DNA of 64,000 bases from Psychroflexus aestuariivivens (GTDB lineage: Bacteria; Bacteroidota; Bacteroidia; Flavobacteriales; Flavobacteriaceae): NCBI RefSeq assembly GCF_004010055.1, contig NZ_RQVT01000050.1, forward strand, positions 62,001 through 126,000, given 5' to 3'. This document shows positions 53,784-62,582 of the stretch, one piece after another. The notes below the pieces were generated by a model. That model saw only the letters and a list, made by a program, of their open reading frames with translations, searched no databases and was not told where the DNA came from. Within the stretch, counting starts at the first letter, position 1. Each line of letters begins with the position of its first letter. Made by a program: the position numbers and the translations under genes.

Positions 53784-54506
53784 ATGAAAACTATACTTAC
53801 ACTTTCGACATTGTTATTGTTCATCTTTAATTCTTCGGCTCAGCTTAATAACACTCTAAATACTGAAAGGTTAACAGAAGTTCAGATGTTTAGATTCTTG
53901 GATACAAAAAAAGGCAAGATAAACTTGAATAAAGTTGAAGGATCTCCATACCTGCAAGAACGTTTTATTTTTGGTAAAGTCATTGACACTAAAAATGATG
54001 AATCTTTTAAAGCTCCACTCAGATACAATATTTTCAAAGATCAAATGGAAATCAATATCAGTGATTATGAAGATAAAGTGAGTGTTTTAGATAGAACCAC
54101 TCAATATGAATACGAAATTCAAGGCAAAAAATTTATCTTTTTGAAAAATGATTTTCTTTTTGAAAATGCAGATAATGGGTTTGTAGAATTAATAGGTAAA
54201 TCAGGAGATGCTATGATTGTAAAAAGATATTGGCAAAAATTCACTCCTCAACAACCCGCTAGAACGTCTTATCAAGATCCGACACCAGCTAGACTTTCTA
54301 CTGAATTTGACTATTTTATTTCGAAAGATAATGGTTTAACATTTGAAGAAATAGACCCACACAAAAGAAGAATTTTAGATTCTTTTGAGGATAAGAAAAG
54401 TGAAATAAAATCTTACATTAAAGATAAAGATATGAAGTTTAGAGGCGATGAAAAAGAAGTTGAAAATCAACTTCAAAGAGTAATTTATTATTATGACACT
54501 TTATAA
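53784..54506 (+). CDS. exported protein of unknown function, 240 aa
   Basis: It has a signal peptide (MKTILTLSTLLLFIFNSSAQ) and a soluble body: 'LDTKKGKINLNKVEGSPYLQ', 'FIFGKVIDTKNDESFKAPLR', 'FVELIGKSGDAMIVKRYWQK'. It looks like a flavobacterial protein family for which I know no role; it is probably periplasmic. It lies 40 nt after mscS on the same strand and converges on tsaB with 3 nt between stops and no terminator. Confidence 0.7.
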   Translation: MKTILTLSTLLLFIFNSSAQLNNTLNTERLTEVQMFRFLDTKKGKINLNKVEGSPYLQERFIFGKVIDTKNDESFKAPLRYNIFKDQMEINISDYEDKVSVLDRTTQYEYEIQGKKFIFLKNDFLFENADNGFVELIGKSGDAMIVKRYWQKFTPQQPARTSYQDPTPARLSTEFDYFISKDNGLTFEEIDPHKRRILDSFEDKKSEIKSYIKDKDMKFRGDEKEVENQLQRVIYYYDTL

Positions 54507-54509
54507 TAA

Positions 54510-55172
54510 TTATCGCCCTGGCACAAAATCTTTCAAATAATAAGGTTCGAAATAAGCCACATCTTCAAAATCATTTAAATCAAACTTCCGTTGTGCAGCG
54601 AAATATTGTTCCTGTGCAGACGGAAGTTTTGTTTTGTAAAATATAGCGTTTGGATTTCTACAAATGCTTTCGAACTTTTCAACACCCGAACCTATAAAGT
54701 GAACTTGATGATTTTGAAGTTCTTCAGAATAAGAATCTTTATCCAAAATTTCAGCCTCTATAGACCGATATATCTCAAAATCTGAGGTGTATATTTCAGA
54801 ATAGACTTCCATTCTTCTAGCGTCCAACATAGGAACAATTAGCCCTGATTCTATTTCAATCTGTTTCGCTAAAACCAAGAGCGTAGGTACAGAAATTAAA
54901 GGCTTGTCTAAAGCAAACGCTAAACCTTTGGCTGCAGAAACACCAATTCGTAAACCTGTGTAAGACCCAGGTCCTTTGCTTACCGAAATGGCGTCCAAAC
55001 TTTCTAAAACAATATGGTTTTCCTTACAAACATCATCAATAAAGCTATGTAGTTTTTCTGCGTGAGAATATTCTACACTATTGAATTCTTTCAATGCAAG
55101 AATCTGATTGGATTCTCCAATACAAACAGAACAGTTCGTCGTTGAAGTTTCTAAGCAAAGTATTCTACTCAA
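54510..55172 (-). CDS. tsaB: tRNA threonylcarbamoyladenosine biosynthesis protein TsaB
   Basis: The 220-aa protein works with TsaD and TsaE to add the t6A37 modification to tRNAs reading ANN codons. The ASKHA fold is shown by 'ILCLETSTTNCSVCIG', 'ISVSKGPGSYTGLRIGVSAA' and 'VPMLDARRMEVYSEIY'. It lacks the metal-binding His pair of TsaD, as expected for TsaB. Length is typical. It lies 11 nt behind the TolC-like gene. Confidence 0.95.
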   Translation of the reverse strand: MSRILCLETSTTNCSVCIGESNQILALKEFNSVEYSHAEKLHSFIDDVCKENHIVLESLDAISVSKGPGSYTGLRIGVSAAKGLAFALDKPLISVPTLLVLAKQIEIESGLIVPMLDARRMEVYSEIYTSDFEIYRSIEAEILDKDSYSEELQNHQVHFIGSGVEKFESICRNPNAIFYKTKLPSAQEQYFAAQRKFDLNDFEDVAYFEPYYLKDFVPGR

Positions 55173-55183
55173 AATATATAATT

Positions 55184-56635
55184 TTAATATTCTACAACTC
55201 GTATTCCAAAATACAATTCTAAGACTTTTAAATTGAAAATATAGTCGTATTTAGCATTGATTAATCTGTTTTGTGCGTTGGTCAGCCTGAATTTAGATTG
55301 GCTTAATTCAAAAGCATTAGACACGCCGACATTAAATCTTTGCTGTGCATAATCAAAAGCTAGTTGTTGAGATTCAACAGCTTTTTCTGCTGCCTCATAA
55401 GCTTTAGCAGCAGCTTGTGCATCAACATACGCTTGGTAGACATTAGATTCTAAATCCAATTCAGCTTGCTCTAATTGAAATTCTGCACGCATTGTGTTTA
55501 CTTCTGCTCTTTTGATTTGATTACGCGTTGCAAAACCATTAAAAACAGGAACATTCAACTGCAATCCATAAGAAATCCCATCATTCCGCCACAATTGATC
55601 GATGAAAGGTCGTGGTGATATTGTTCTGAATCCTGTGGTGAAATTGTCTGCAATCACATCCTGCCCCGTTTCAGCAACTTGCCCGATAACTCTAGTTGGC
55701 TGATCTTCATCTATAGATGCAAATTGTTCAATTCTCTCAGCTCCTGTTTCTCTAGTATTATAATTGAAAAAACCACTGATAGAAGGATATAATTGTGTTT
55801 TGGCTATTTCAACATCTTTTTCTGCCAATTCTACATTTTGTTCAGCAAGTTTTACTTCATAACGTTCTTCTTTAGCTTTTGCAATAATTTCTTCTGGTTC
55901 ATTATTCAAAATATCGGTGAGTGGCACATCATAGCTTTCATCGGCAATGTCAAAATTTCTATAGTCTTCGATTAGAAGTGTCTGAGCCAAATTGATTAAA
56001 GCGATTCTCACTGAATTTTCAGCAACAATGATTTGCTGTTGTTCGTCTGCATTTGTGGCTTCAATTTCAAGTAAATCGCCTTCAGGAGCTGTTCCAGCAT
56101 CAACAGATTTTTGGGTTTGATCTATTTGTTCTAGCGTAACTTTGTTTTGTTCTTTCAACAAATCTACTTGTTGCTTGTTGACCAAAACTTGCAAATATGA
56201 ATTTGCAACTGTTAAAGCAATATCGTCTTTCATTTGCTGAAGTGAATATTGCGCTGATAACTGCTCAAGTTTAGCTCGTTGAAGTGTTTTTAGGTTTCGT
56301 AAGCCATCAAAAATAGTCACACCAACAGTGGCGTTGAGGGACAAGTTTCTTGTGGTTTGATTTTCCAAAACACCTGTGGTTACATTCTGAGTCAAACCTG
56401 AGTTCCAGCTATTGCTAGCGCTTCCATTTAGAGATGGCAAATAGTTTCCGATAGCTTCACTCTTACTAATATCTGCACTTTCTTGATCTAGTTCAGATTG
56501 TTTGACGTTGATATTATTGTCAATGGCGTATTTTACGCAAGCTTCTAATGTCCATTCATCTGGCTTTTCTTGAGCTTTAGATGTGAGTGAAAAAAGTAAA
56601 CTTAGAATAATAAAAATTGGTAAGGTCGATTTCAT
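55184..56635 (-). CDS. TolC-family outer membrane efflux protein
   Basis: The ATG at 56635 gives a signal peptide (MKSTLPIFIILSLLFSLTSK); the frame continues upstream to 56704, but those residues overlap the adaptor gene's stop. The 483-aa protein has the twofold OEP repeats: 'CVKYAIDNNINVKQSELDQE' near the N-terminus, 'LQQMKDDIALTVANSYLQVL', then 'LNVPVFNGFATRNQIKRAEV' and 'FNVGVSNAFELSQSKFRLTN'. It should be the outer-membrane channel of the tripartite exporter encoded upstream. Confidence 0.93.
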   Translation of the reverse strand: MKSTLPIFIILSLLFSLTSKAQEKPDEWTLEACVKYAIDNNINVKQSELDQESADISKSEAIGNYLPSLNGSASNSWNSGLTQNVTTGVLENQTTRNLSLNATVGVTIFDGLRNLKTLQRAKLEQLSAQYSLQQMKDDIALTVANSYLQVLVNKQQVDLLKEQNKVTLEQIDQTQKSVDAGTAPEGDLLEIEATNADEQQQIIVAENSVRIALINLAQTLLIEDYRNFDIADESYDVPLTDILNNEPEEIIAKAKEERYEVKLAEQNVELAEKDVEIAKTQLYPSISGFFNYNTRETGAERIEQFASIDEDQPTRVIGQVAETGQDVIADNFTTGFRTISPRPFIDQLWRNDGISYGLQLNVPVFNGFATRNQIKRAEVNTMRAEFQLEQAELDLESNVYQAYVDAQAAAKAYEAAEKAVESQQLAFDYAQQRFNVGVSNAFELSQSKFRLTNAQNRLINAKYDYIFNLKVLELYFGIRVVEY

Positions 56636-56645
56636 AATGTCAAAT

Positions 56646-57767
56646 TTACATTCCACGTCTTGGGTTCTCACTTTCTTTTGCTCTATTCCAAACTTTAATT
56701 TCATCTTCTGTATTTATTCCGCTAATGACTTCTGCATAAATACCATCGCTGACGCCCAATTCAATATCGGTTCTTTCAAAAGTTCCATCGTCTTGCTTCA
56801 CTTCTACATAAGGATCTTGAGTTTCTTTATCAAACTGAATTAACGACTCTTCTACAGCAACAACATCCTCAGCTTTTTCTAATATAATAGAAGCATTAGC
56901 ACTTAAACCAGCTCTAATAAAAATATCTCTATCTCTTTTCAAAGTGCCCTCAATATCAAATTGAACAGCTCCATTTTCATCCACTCCTTTTGGAGCTATA
57001 TAATCTAAAATAGCGTCGAATGTTTTGTCTTCTATAGCACCAATAGTGATTTCCAAAGGCAATCCAACTTCAAGTTTTCCAACTTCAGATTCATCAACTT
57101 TACCTTCAAAAATCATTTCGTCCACATTAGCAATCGTTGCAATTGTAGTTCCTTCATTGAAGTTATTTGCTTGAATGACTTGACTTCCTTCTTTTACAGG
57201 AACGTCTAAAACCATTCCTGAAATAGTAGATCTTACAGATGTTGTTGCTGCATCTCCAATAGCAGCGGTGGTTCCTGTTTGAATAATATCAAAATTTTCT
57301 TTTGCCGATTCTAGGTTCTGTTTTGCAACTTTGTAAGATGTTTCAGCTTGGTCGTATTCGTTTGCAGAAATCACCCCATTTTCATAAAGTTCTTTTTGCC
57401 TCTCGAATATTTGTTCTTCATTATTAAGATTGATCTTGGCGTTTTTAATTTGGTTTCTAGCACTGTTTAGGCTAGTAATATCAGGAACAACTTCCAACTT
57501 TGCGATCATATCTCCTATTTTGACAGTATCGCCTGCTTTAATGAATATTTTGTCAATAATTCCAGAGATGTTAGGCTTTATAGGAACTTCCTCTCTAGGC
57601 ACGATTGTGCCTGTGGCTACCGTTTTCTTTACGATCGTTCTTTTACTAGCTTGTTCCGTTTTGTAGGTCACAGGGTCACTTTGGTTTTTCTGCCACAAAT
57701 AGTAAAGTGCACCACCAAAACCTAGAATGATAGCAAGCAAAATGATAATTGTTAGAGTCTTTTTCAT
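56646..57767 (-). CDS. efflux periplasmic adaptor (MacA/HlyD-like)
   Basis: The 373-aa membrane-fusion protein has an N-terminal TM anchor (about residues 5-25), a lipoyl-like domain ('VPIKPNISGIIDKIFIKAGD'), an alpha hairpin ('NLNNEEQIFERQKELYENGV') and beta-barrel parts ('MVLDVPVKEGSQVIQANNFN'). It should link the ABC permeases to the TolC-like channel. It lies between the permease and TolC genes on the same strand. MacA-type rather than RND-type, because the neighbours are MacB-like. Confidence 0.93.
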   Translation of the reverse strand: MKKTLTIIILLAIILGFGGALYYLWQKNQSDPVTYKTEQASKRTIVKKTVATGTIVPREEVPIKPNISGIIDKIFIKAGDTVKIGDMIAKLEVVPDITSLNSARNQIKNAKINLNNEEQIFERQKELYENGVISANEYDQAETSYKVAKQNLESAKENFDIIQTGTTAAIGDAATTSVRSTISGMVLDVPVKEGSQVIQANNFNEGTTIATIANVDEMIFEGKVDESEVGKLEVGLPLEITIGAIEDKTFDAILDYIAPKGVDENGAVQFDIEGTLKRDRDIFIRAGLSANASIILEKAEDVVAVEESLIQFDKETQDPYVEVKQDDGTFERTDIELGVSDGIYAEVISGINTEDEIKVWNRAKESENPRRGM

Positions 57768-57798
57768 TGTATTAGGGTTGATTTTTAAATTATAAATT

Positions 57799-59064
57799 TT
57801 ATTCTGTTCGTAATGCGTCTACAGGTTTTGTTTTAATAGCATTTTGTGCTGGAATAAAGCCAGCCAAAAGTCCTGAAATGACAAGAATTGATAATGCTAT
57901 TAAAACTGATACTAAATCCACTGAAGGATTGGCAAACATCATTTCGGATGTGTCCATATTGTCTAAAGCCATATTAACAATTGCTAAAATTGAGGTGGCA
58001 AAAATAATTCCTGTCATTCCAGCAATTAAAGTTAAAAAAACAGCTTCCATCAAGATTTGTCCACGAATAGACCATGGAGAAGCGCCAAGTGCTCGTCTAA
58101 CACCAATTTCTTGAGTACGCTCTTTAACAACGATTAGCATTATATTACTTATTCCAATGACACCTGACAAAAGCACCAAAATACCTACAAAATAAGCAAC
58201 GAAATTGAGTGCTAAGAACAAACCATTGACTTTGTTGAACATCTCAAAAAGATCAAAATTTCCAACTGCACGATCATCATCAGGATGAATACTATGTCTG
58301 CTTTTTACTAAATCAATTACATCTTTTTTGAGATTAGTAATAGAATGGTTATCATCTGCGGTAATTGCCATCCAGCCTACATTATTGCTTCTATTGAAAG
58401 CTTGAGAAAAGGTAGTAAATGGGACGTAAATTTCTTTCTGAGCTTCTTCTGGGTTTCTGTTAGTGGTGCCTTTCTTTTTATATTTCCCGACTACCATAAA
58501 GTTTACTCCGTTGATTTTGATGTATTTTCCCAAATATTCTTCGTTAGCATCAAATAAAATATCGATTACACCTTGCCCGATTACAGCAACCTTCCGTTTA
58601 TCTTCAATGTCGTTCATATTGATAAAACGACCCTGAGTAATGTCCATCGGTTCTTGATTGATAATGTTGGGATAATCACCATAAACATTGAACGCACCAG
58701 TTTTTAAACCACGAACAACATTATTAGCTCCTCCAAATCCGCCGAGTTGATTTCTGGGTGAAACATATTTTAAACCATTCACATTTCTTTCGATTGCTGG
58801 AACGTCATCAAGCTTGAAACTGTATCGTCTTCCTTTTGAAAATCCCTTATGTGAAATAGAAGTTGTTTGCGACCACATAAACATGGAATTTGTAGCAATT
58901 CCAGAAAATCCTTGTGTGACCCCGTTTTCAAGTCCATTGCCTGCGGCTAGAAGAATTACAAGAATGAAAATTCCCCAAAATACACCAAAAGCCGTCAAAA
59001 CTGTTCGAAAAACATTCGAACTCAACGACTCTATTATTTCATTCCATTTATCTCTGCTAAACAT
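57799..59064 (-). CDS. MacB-like ABC transporter permease
   Basis: The 421-aa protein has TM1 (about residues 20-40), a MacB periplasmic core domain (about 45-270) and a three-TM FtsX domain (about 285-415; 'LLSGVIGISNIMLIVVKERT' and 'QEIGVRRALGASPWSIRGQI'). No ATPase domain is fused; the ATPase is separate at 60303. It is paralogous to the next permease gene. Together these would form a heterodimeric MacB-type pump, moving a lipid, peptide or drug out of the cell; the substrate is unknown. Confidence 0.93.
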   Translation of the reverse strand: MFSRDKWNEIIESLSSNVFRTVLTAFGVFWGIFILVILLAAGNGLENGVTQGFSGIATNSMFMWSQTTSISHKGFSKGRRYSFKLDDVPAIERNVNGLKYVSPRNQLGGFGGANNVVRGLKTGAFNVYGDYPNIINQEPMDITQGRFINMNDIEDKRKVAVIGQGVIDILFDANEEYLGKYIKINGVNFMVVGKYKKKGTTNRNPEEAQKEIYVPFTTFSQAFNRSNNVGWMAITADDNHSITNLKKDVIDLVKSRHSIHPDDDRAVGNFDLFEMFNKVNGLFLALNFVAYFVGILVLLSGVIGISNIMLIVVKERTQEIGVRRALGASPWSIRGQILMEAVFLTLIAGMTGIIFATSILAIVNMALDNMDTSEMMFANPSVDLVSVLIALSILVISGLLAGFIPAQNAIKTKPVDALRTE

Positions 59065-59065
59065 A

Positions 59066-60310
59066 TTATTCGTCTCTTAGTGCATCTATAGGTTTGATTC
59101 GGGCGCCTCGCCAAGCTGGAAAAAAACCAGCTACTGCTCCCGAAATAACTAATAATATAACGGTAGAAATAGCAACGTTAAAATCTACACTTGGGTTTGT
59201 AATAAATTCACTCTCTATAAAAGGACCAACAAATTCAAGTAGAAAAAGCGCAAAAATAAGTCCGAAAAATCCTGATATTGTAGTTACAAAAATAGATTCA
59301 TGAAGCACCATTCCTACAATAGACATAGGTTGTGCGCCAATTGCTTTCCTGATGCCAATTTCTTTGGTTCGTTCCTTTACAATGATTAGCATAATATTGC
59401 TAACACCAACAATTCCAGCCAATAAAGTCATTACACCAACCCCCCAAAAAAACAAACGTATGATGTTATTCAAATCATAGAATTGCTTAGCATTCTCTAA
59501 AGAATTATTAATACTGATTGCAGAATCATCGTTTGGCGCAACTGTGTGTTTAGCTTTTAGATTTGTACTAACTTCGTTTACAAAAGCATTAGATTTTTTC
59601 AAAGCGACTTCATAATCATCTTCTTTAGGCAAAGTGAAAGCAAGATAACTGATATTATTTCCCCCACCGAAAACAGACTGTGCTGTTGTTATAGGCAAAA
59701 ACAATCGAGTTTCTTCACGTTCTCCGCCAGGATCTGTGTAAACGCCAACAACTTTAAATTTCAGATTCGAAATTTCTACAAGCTTGCCAACCGGATCTTC
59801 GTCTTTAAATAAATCATCTCTAACTTTTCGACCGATGGCAATATGTTTTTCCTTATTTTTAAGATCGTTTTGATTGATAAATCTTCCTTGAATGATAGAA
59901 GCATTTTCCAAAAACTGATTATCAGGGTAAACACCTTCAATACGGTAATTTCCTGAATTGTTTTTATAACTTGCTAAGCTACCCCAGATTCTATACACCG
60001 AAGATTGATACTCTAAATTTTCTCCAAAATTTTCATCTATAAATTGATAATCGTCATTTTTTAATTGAATACGACGACCAGGATTCATGCCTTTGTATTC
60101 CACCTTAGTTACACCAGTGTAAATAGAGATTCTATTTGTCGCATCTTGTTCAAACTGCTCTTCTACCCCATTTTGCATGCCTTTGCCAACACCCAACAAT
60201 ATCACAAGAATAAAAATCCCCGAAGCCACAGAAACGCCTGTAAGAAATGTTCTAAGTTTATTCTTAGAAATAGTTTCAAAAACTTCTTGCCAACGTTCTA
60301 TACTAAACAT
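59066..60310 (-). CDS. MacB-like ABC transporter permease
   Basis: The 414-aa protein has the same plan as its downstream paralogue: TM1 (about 20-42), MacB periplasmic core, then FtsX TMs with 'LLAGIVGVSNIMLIIVKERT' and 'KEIGIRKAIGAQPMSIVGMV'. It overlaps the ATPase gene's end by 8 nt and is 1 nt from the next permease, so the operon is tightly coupled. It probably forms the second half of the pump. Confidence 0.93.
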   Translation of the reverse strand: MFSIERWQEVFETISKNKLRTFLTGVSVASGIFILVILLGVGKGMQNGVEEQFEQDATNRISIYTGVTKVEYKGMNPGRRIQLKNDDYQFIDENFGENLEYQSSVYRIWGSLASYKNNSGNYRIEGVYPDNQFLENASIIQGRFINQNDLKNKEKHIAIGRKVRDDLFKDEDPVGKLVEISNLKFKVVGVYTDPGGEREETRLFLPITTAQSVFGGGNNISYLAFTLPKEDDYEVALKKSNAFVNEVSTNLKAKHTVAPNDDSAISINNSLENAKQFYDLNNIIRLFFWGVGVMTLLAGIVGVSNIMLIIVKERTKEIGIRKAIGAQPMSIVGMVLHESIFVTTISGFFGLIFALFLLEFVGPFIESEFITNPSVDFNVAISTVILLVISGAVAGFFPAWRGARIKPIDALRDE

Positions 60311-61004
60311 GTTGTATTGCTCTTACTTGTTTTGTTGGAGAGTCATCTATAATGACGCCATCTTTCAAGTTAACTATTCTTTTGGTCATTTGAGCGATAT
60401 CCTCCTCGTGGGTTACCACCAAAATCGTTTTGCCTTCATCATTAATTTGCTGGATCAAATCCATGATTTCATAGGAGGTTTTAGAATCCAAAGCACCTGT
60501 CAACTCATCAGCGAGTAGAACCTTTGGATCACTTGCTAAAGCTCTTGCAATGGCAACTCTTTGTTTCTGTCCGCCAGAAAGTTCATTGGGTTTGTGGGAA
60601 GCCCAATCTGCCAAGCCAACTTTTTCCAAATATGACATGGAACGCTCCATTCTTTCACTGCGTTTCATGCCTTGATAATAAAGAGGTAACGCAACATTAT
60701 CTAGAGCTGACTTATAATTGATCAAATTGAAAGATTGAAAAATAAAGCCCAGAAATTTATTGCGATATCTGGCGGCAATTTTTTCATTTAAATTTTTAAT
60801 AGGCACGCCATCTAAAGTATACGAACCCGAATCGGCTTCATCCAACATGCCTAAAATATTCAATAAAGTAGATTTTCCAGAACCTGATGAACCCATAATA
60901 GAAACCAACTCACCTTCTTTAACATTAAAATTGATTCCTTTCAATACATGTAAGGAATTCTTTCCTATTTGGTAAGATTTATGAAGATCTTTAATTTCTA
61001 TCAT
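60303..61004 (-). CDS. ABC transporter ATP-binding protein (MacB/LolD type)
   Basis: The 233-aa ATPase has Walker A 'GSSGSGKSTLL' near residue 38-48, signature 'LSGGQKQRVAIARALA' near 140, Walker B 'VLLADELTGALD' and the H-loop 'LVVTHEED'. The MacB/LolD subclass signature fits the neighbouring permeases. It drives the tripartite system ATPase-permease-permease-adaptor-TolC. First gene of the operon; no clear -7 box was seen upstream. Confidence 0.96.
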   Translation of the reverse strand: MIEIKDLHKSYQIGKNSLHVLKGINFNVKEGELVSIMGSSGSGKSTLLNILGMLDEADSGSYTLDGVPIKNLNEKIAARYRNKFLGFIFQSFNLINYKSALDNVALPLYYQGMKRSERMERSMSYLEKVGLADWASHKPNELSGGQKQRVAIARALASDPKVLLADELTGALDSKTSYEIMDLIQQINDEGKTILVVTHEEDIAQMTKRIVNLKDGVIIDDSPTKQVRAIQHV

Positions 61005-61134
61005 AGTGAATTGATTTACTAGACATATGACAACTGAATGATTAAAATGTTACAAATTGATTTGTTATCAGAGTGTTAAAATTTTAAAAAACCACTTTGA
61101 ACTATATAAAACTTACATTGAAAAACATTCGTAT

Positions 61135-61142
61135 TATATTTG
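61135..61142 (+). promoter_or_regulatory. -7 box (TATATTTG) of folB
   Basis: TATATTTG matches TAnnTTTG. It ends on the in-frame TTG at 61140, so that codon would be untranscribed and the true start must lie downstream. Confidence 0.55.
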
Positions 61143-61157
61143 CGTAAAAAATATAGT

Positions 61158-61514
61158 TTGGATTTTATAAAACTTAATAACATTAGAGTTTACGCCTATC
61201 ATGGCTGCTTGGCTGAAGAAACCAAAATTGGTAGTGATTATCGTGTGGATTTAAAAGTTGAAGCCGATTTAGATCAGTCAGCAATCTCAGATCAGTTGAA
61301 AGATACTGTAGATTACGTTCATTTAAATTCAATCGTAAGAGAAGAAATGGCAGAACCTTCCAAACTTTTGGAGCATATTGCCAAACGGATTCTTGACCGA
61401 ATCATGAACGAACTCTCTATGGTCAAAATGGCTGAAATTGCGGTTGCCAAAATGAATCCACCTCTTGGTGGAGACGTGGAAAGTGTAAGTATTATTCTTT
61501 CAAAAACTAGATAG
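61158..61514 (+). CDS. folB: dihydroneopterin aldolase
   Basis: The frame opens at TTG 61140, but that codon is part of the promoter box, so the TTG at 61158 (118 aa, 'MDFIKLNNIRVYAYHGCLAE') is preferred; there is no early ATG. FolB converts dihydroneopterin to 6-hydroxymethyl-dihydropterin and glycolaldehyde in folate synthesis. Family marks: 'YAYHGCLAEE', 'DTVDYVHLNSIVREEM' (Tyr/Glu), 'KLLEHIAKRI' and 'KMNPPLGGDVESVSI' (Lys). Length is typical. Divergent from the efflux operon. Confidence 0.93.
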   Translation: MDFIKLNNIRVYAYHGCLAEETKIGSDYRVDLKVEADLDQSAISDQLKDTVDYVHLNSIVREEMAEPSKLLEHIAKRILDRIMNELSMVKMAEIAVAKMNPPLGGDVESVSIILSKTR

Positions 61515-61602
61515 TTTTGGTTTTTTAGAATTTTTCAGATACTTATCACAATTATATTGCAGAAATGCAGAATAATTTTCTAAATTTGCAATTCATTAAA
61601 AT

Positions 61603-61673
61603 GGTGTCGTGGCCGAGTGGCTAGGCAGTGGTCTGCAAAACCATCTACAGCGGTTCGAATCCGCTCGACACCT
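61603..61673 (+). tRNA. tRNA-Cys (anticodon GCA)
   Basis: Cloverleaf: acceptor GGTGTCG/CGACACC, D stem GCC/GGC, anticodon stem GTGGT/ACCAT with loop CTGCAAA (anticodon GCA), T stem AGCGG/CCGCT with loop TTCGAAT, discriminator T at 61673 as in tRNA-Cys. CCA is not encoded. Confidence 0.97.
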
Positions 61674-61690
61674 CAAAAATTTAACCTATC

Positions 61691-61722
61691 AAAGCCTGAA
61701 TTTTAGCAATTTAGGCTTTTTT
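61691..61722 (+). terminator. terminator after tRNA-Cys
   Basis: AAAGCCT (61691-61697) pairs with AGGCTTT (61713-61719), followed by more T. It lies 18 nt after the tRNA. Confidence 0.8.
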
Positions 61723-61849
61723 GTTCACATTTCTGAAAAATAATTTTCTCTCGTCCTAAAAAAGGTTTTTACTTTCGTAGAATTTTCTACATTCTTTAAA
61801 AAGTCCTTTTTCAGGAACAGATCATTGAAATCAAGTTAGTTTTTTAAAT

Positions 61850-62542
61850 TTATTTCAACTGAATCTTCGTGATGTCATTTTCAATGTCAGTTTCAAACTT
61901 TTCAATTTTATCAGGAATTACGCCTCGTAAAATCAAGATTATTCCAAAAATAATCAATAGCAGACTGATGCCTTTTTTAGAAAGTGCAATGCGTTTTGGT
62001 GTCAATTTTTTGTTAAGTTTTTTAGCTAAAAGAATTTTCAAAATATCGACTAACAAATAAGTGAGAATAATTGTAGTAAAAAAAACTGTTAGTCTAGAAC
62101 CTTGCATTTCCATAGAAGGTCCAAAAATAATAAGCAAGCCCAGCCAAAACCCTAGGACGCCAATGTTGATAAAATTCAGTAGAAAACCTTTGGCAACAAT
62201 TCCTAAATAATCTTTGCGTTTTAATTTCTGAACTTCAAAATCAGCTCTTGTATAAGTTGCTTTTTTTATTTTCAAATAAGAAATCACACCGTAAATAGTC
62301 AAAACAGAACCGCCAAAAATAAATAAAGCAGGATCGTCTTTGATACTTCTCAATAACTGATTTGTACTGAAATAGGCGATAAGAATAAACACGATATCTG
62401 CTAATATGACACCCATATCAAATGAAAAAGCAGCTTTAAAGCCACGCATAGCTGCAGTTTCTAGCAAGACAAAAAAAGCAGGACCAACCATGAAAGCCAA
62501 AAATATACCTAATGGTATGGCTGAAAATATGTCTTCTAACAT
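61850..62542 (-). CDS. LysE-family amino acid exporter
   Basis: The 230-aa protein has about six TM segments. It opens with the LysE/RhtB signature 'IPLGIFLAFMVGPAFFVLLE' and 'GFKAAFSFDMGVILADIVFI'. The family exports basic or neutral amino acids; specificity is unknown. The C-terminus is a charged helix. A TAACTTTG -7 box lies 25 nt upstream. It lies 40 nt after recJ on the same strand. Confidence 0.92.
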   Translation of the reverse strand: MLEDIFSAIPLGIFLAFMVGPAFFVLLETAAMRGFKAAFSFDMGVILADIVFILIAYFSTNQLLRSIKDDPALFIFGGSVLTIYGVISYLKIKKATYTRADFEVQKLKRKDYLGIVAKGFLLNFINIGVLGFWLGLLIIFGPSMEMQGSRLTVFFTTIILTYLLVDILKILLAKKLNKKLTPKRIALSKKGISLLLIIFGIILILRGVIPDKIEKFETDIENDITKIQLK

Positions 62543-62567
62543 TTAGCGAATTTTATTTTTGGCGACC

Positions 62568-62575
62568 AAAGTTAC
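62568..62575 (-). promoter_or_regulatory. -7 box (TAACTTTG) of the LysE gene
   Basis: TAACTTTG on the minus strand matches TAnnTTTG 25 nt before the ATG at 62542, suggesting transcription separate from recJ. Confidence 0.5.
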
Positions 62576-62582
62576 TAAATTG

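Noticed and set aside
55184-61004. The efflux operon as a novel export system
   Set aside because: ATPase, two MacB-like permeases, adaptor and TolC-like channel are a well-known arrangement; only the substrate is open.
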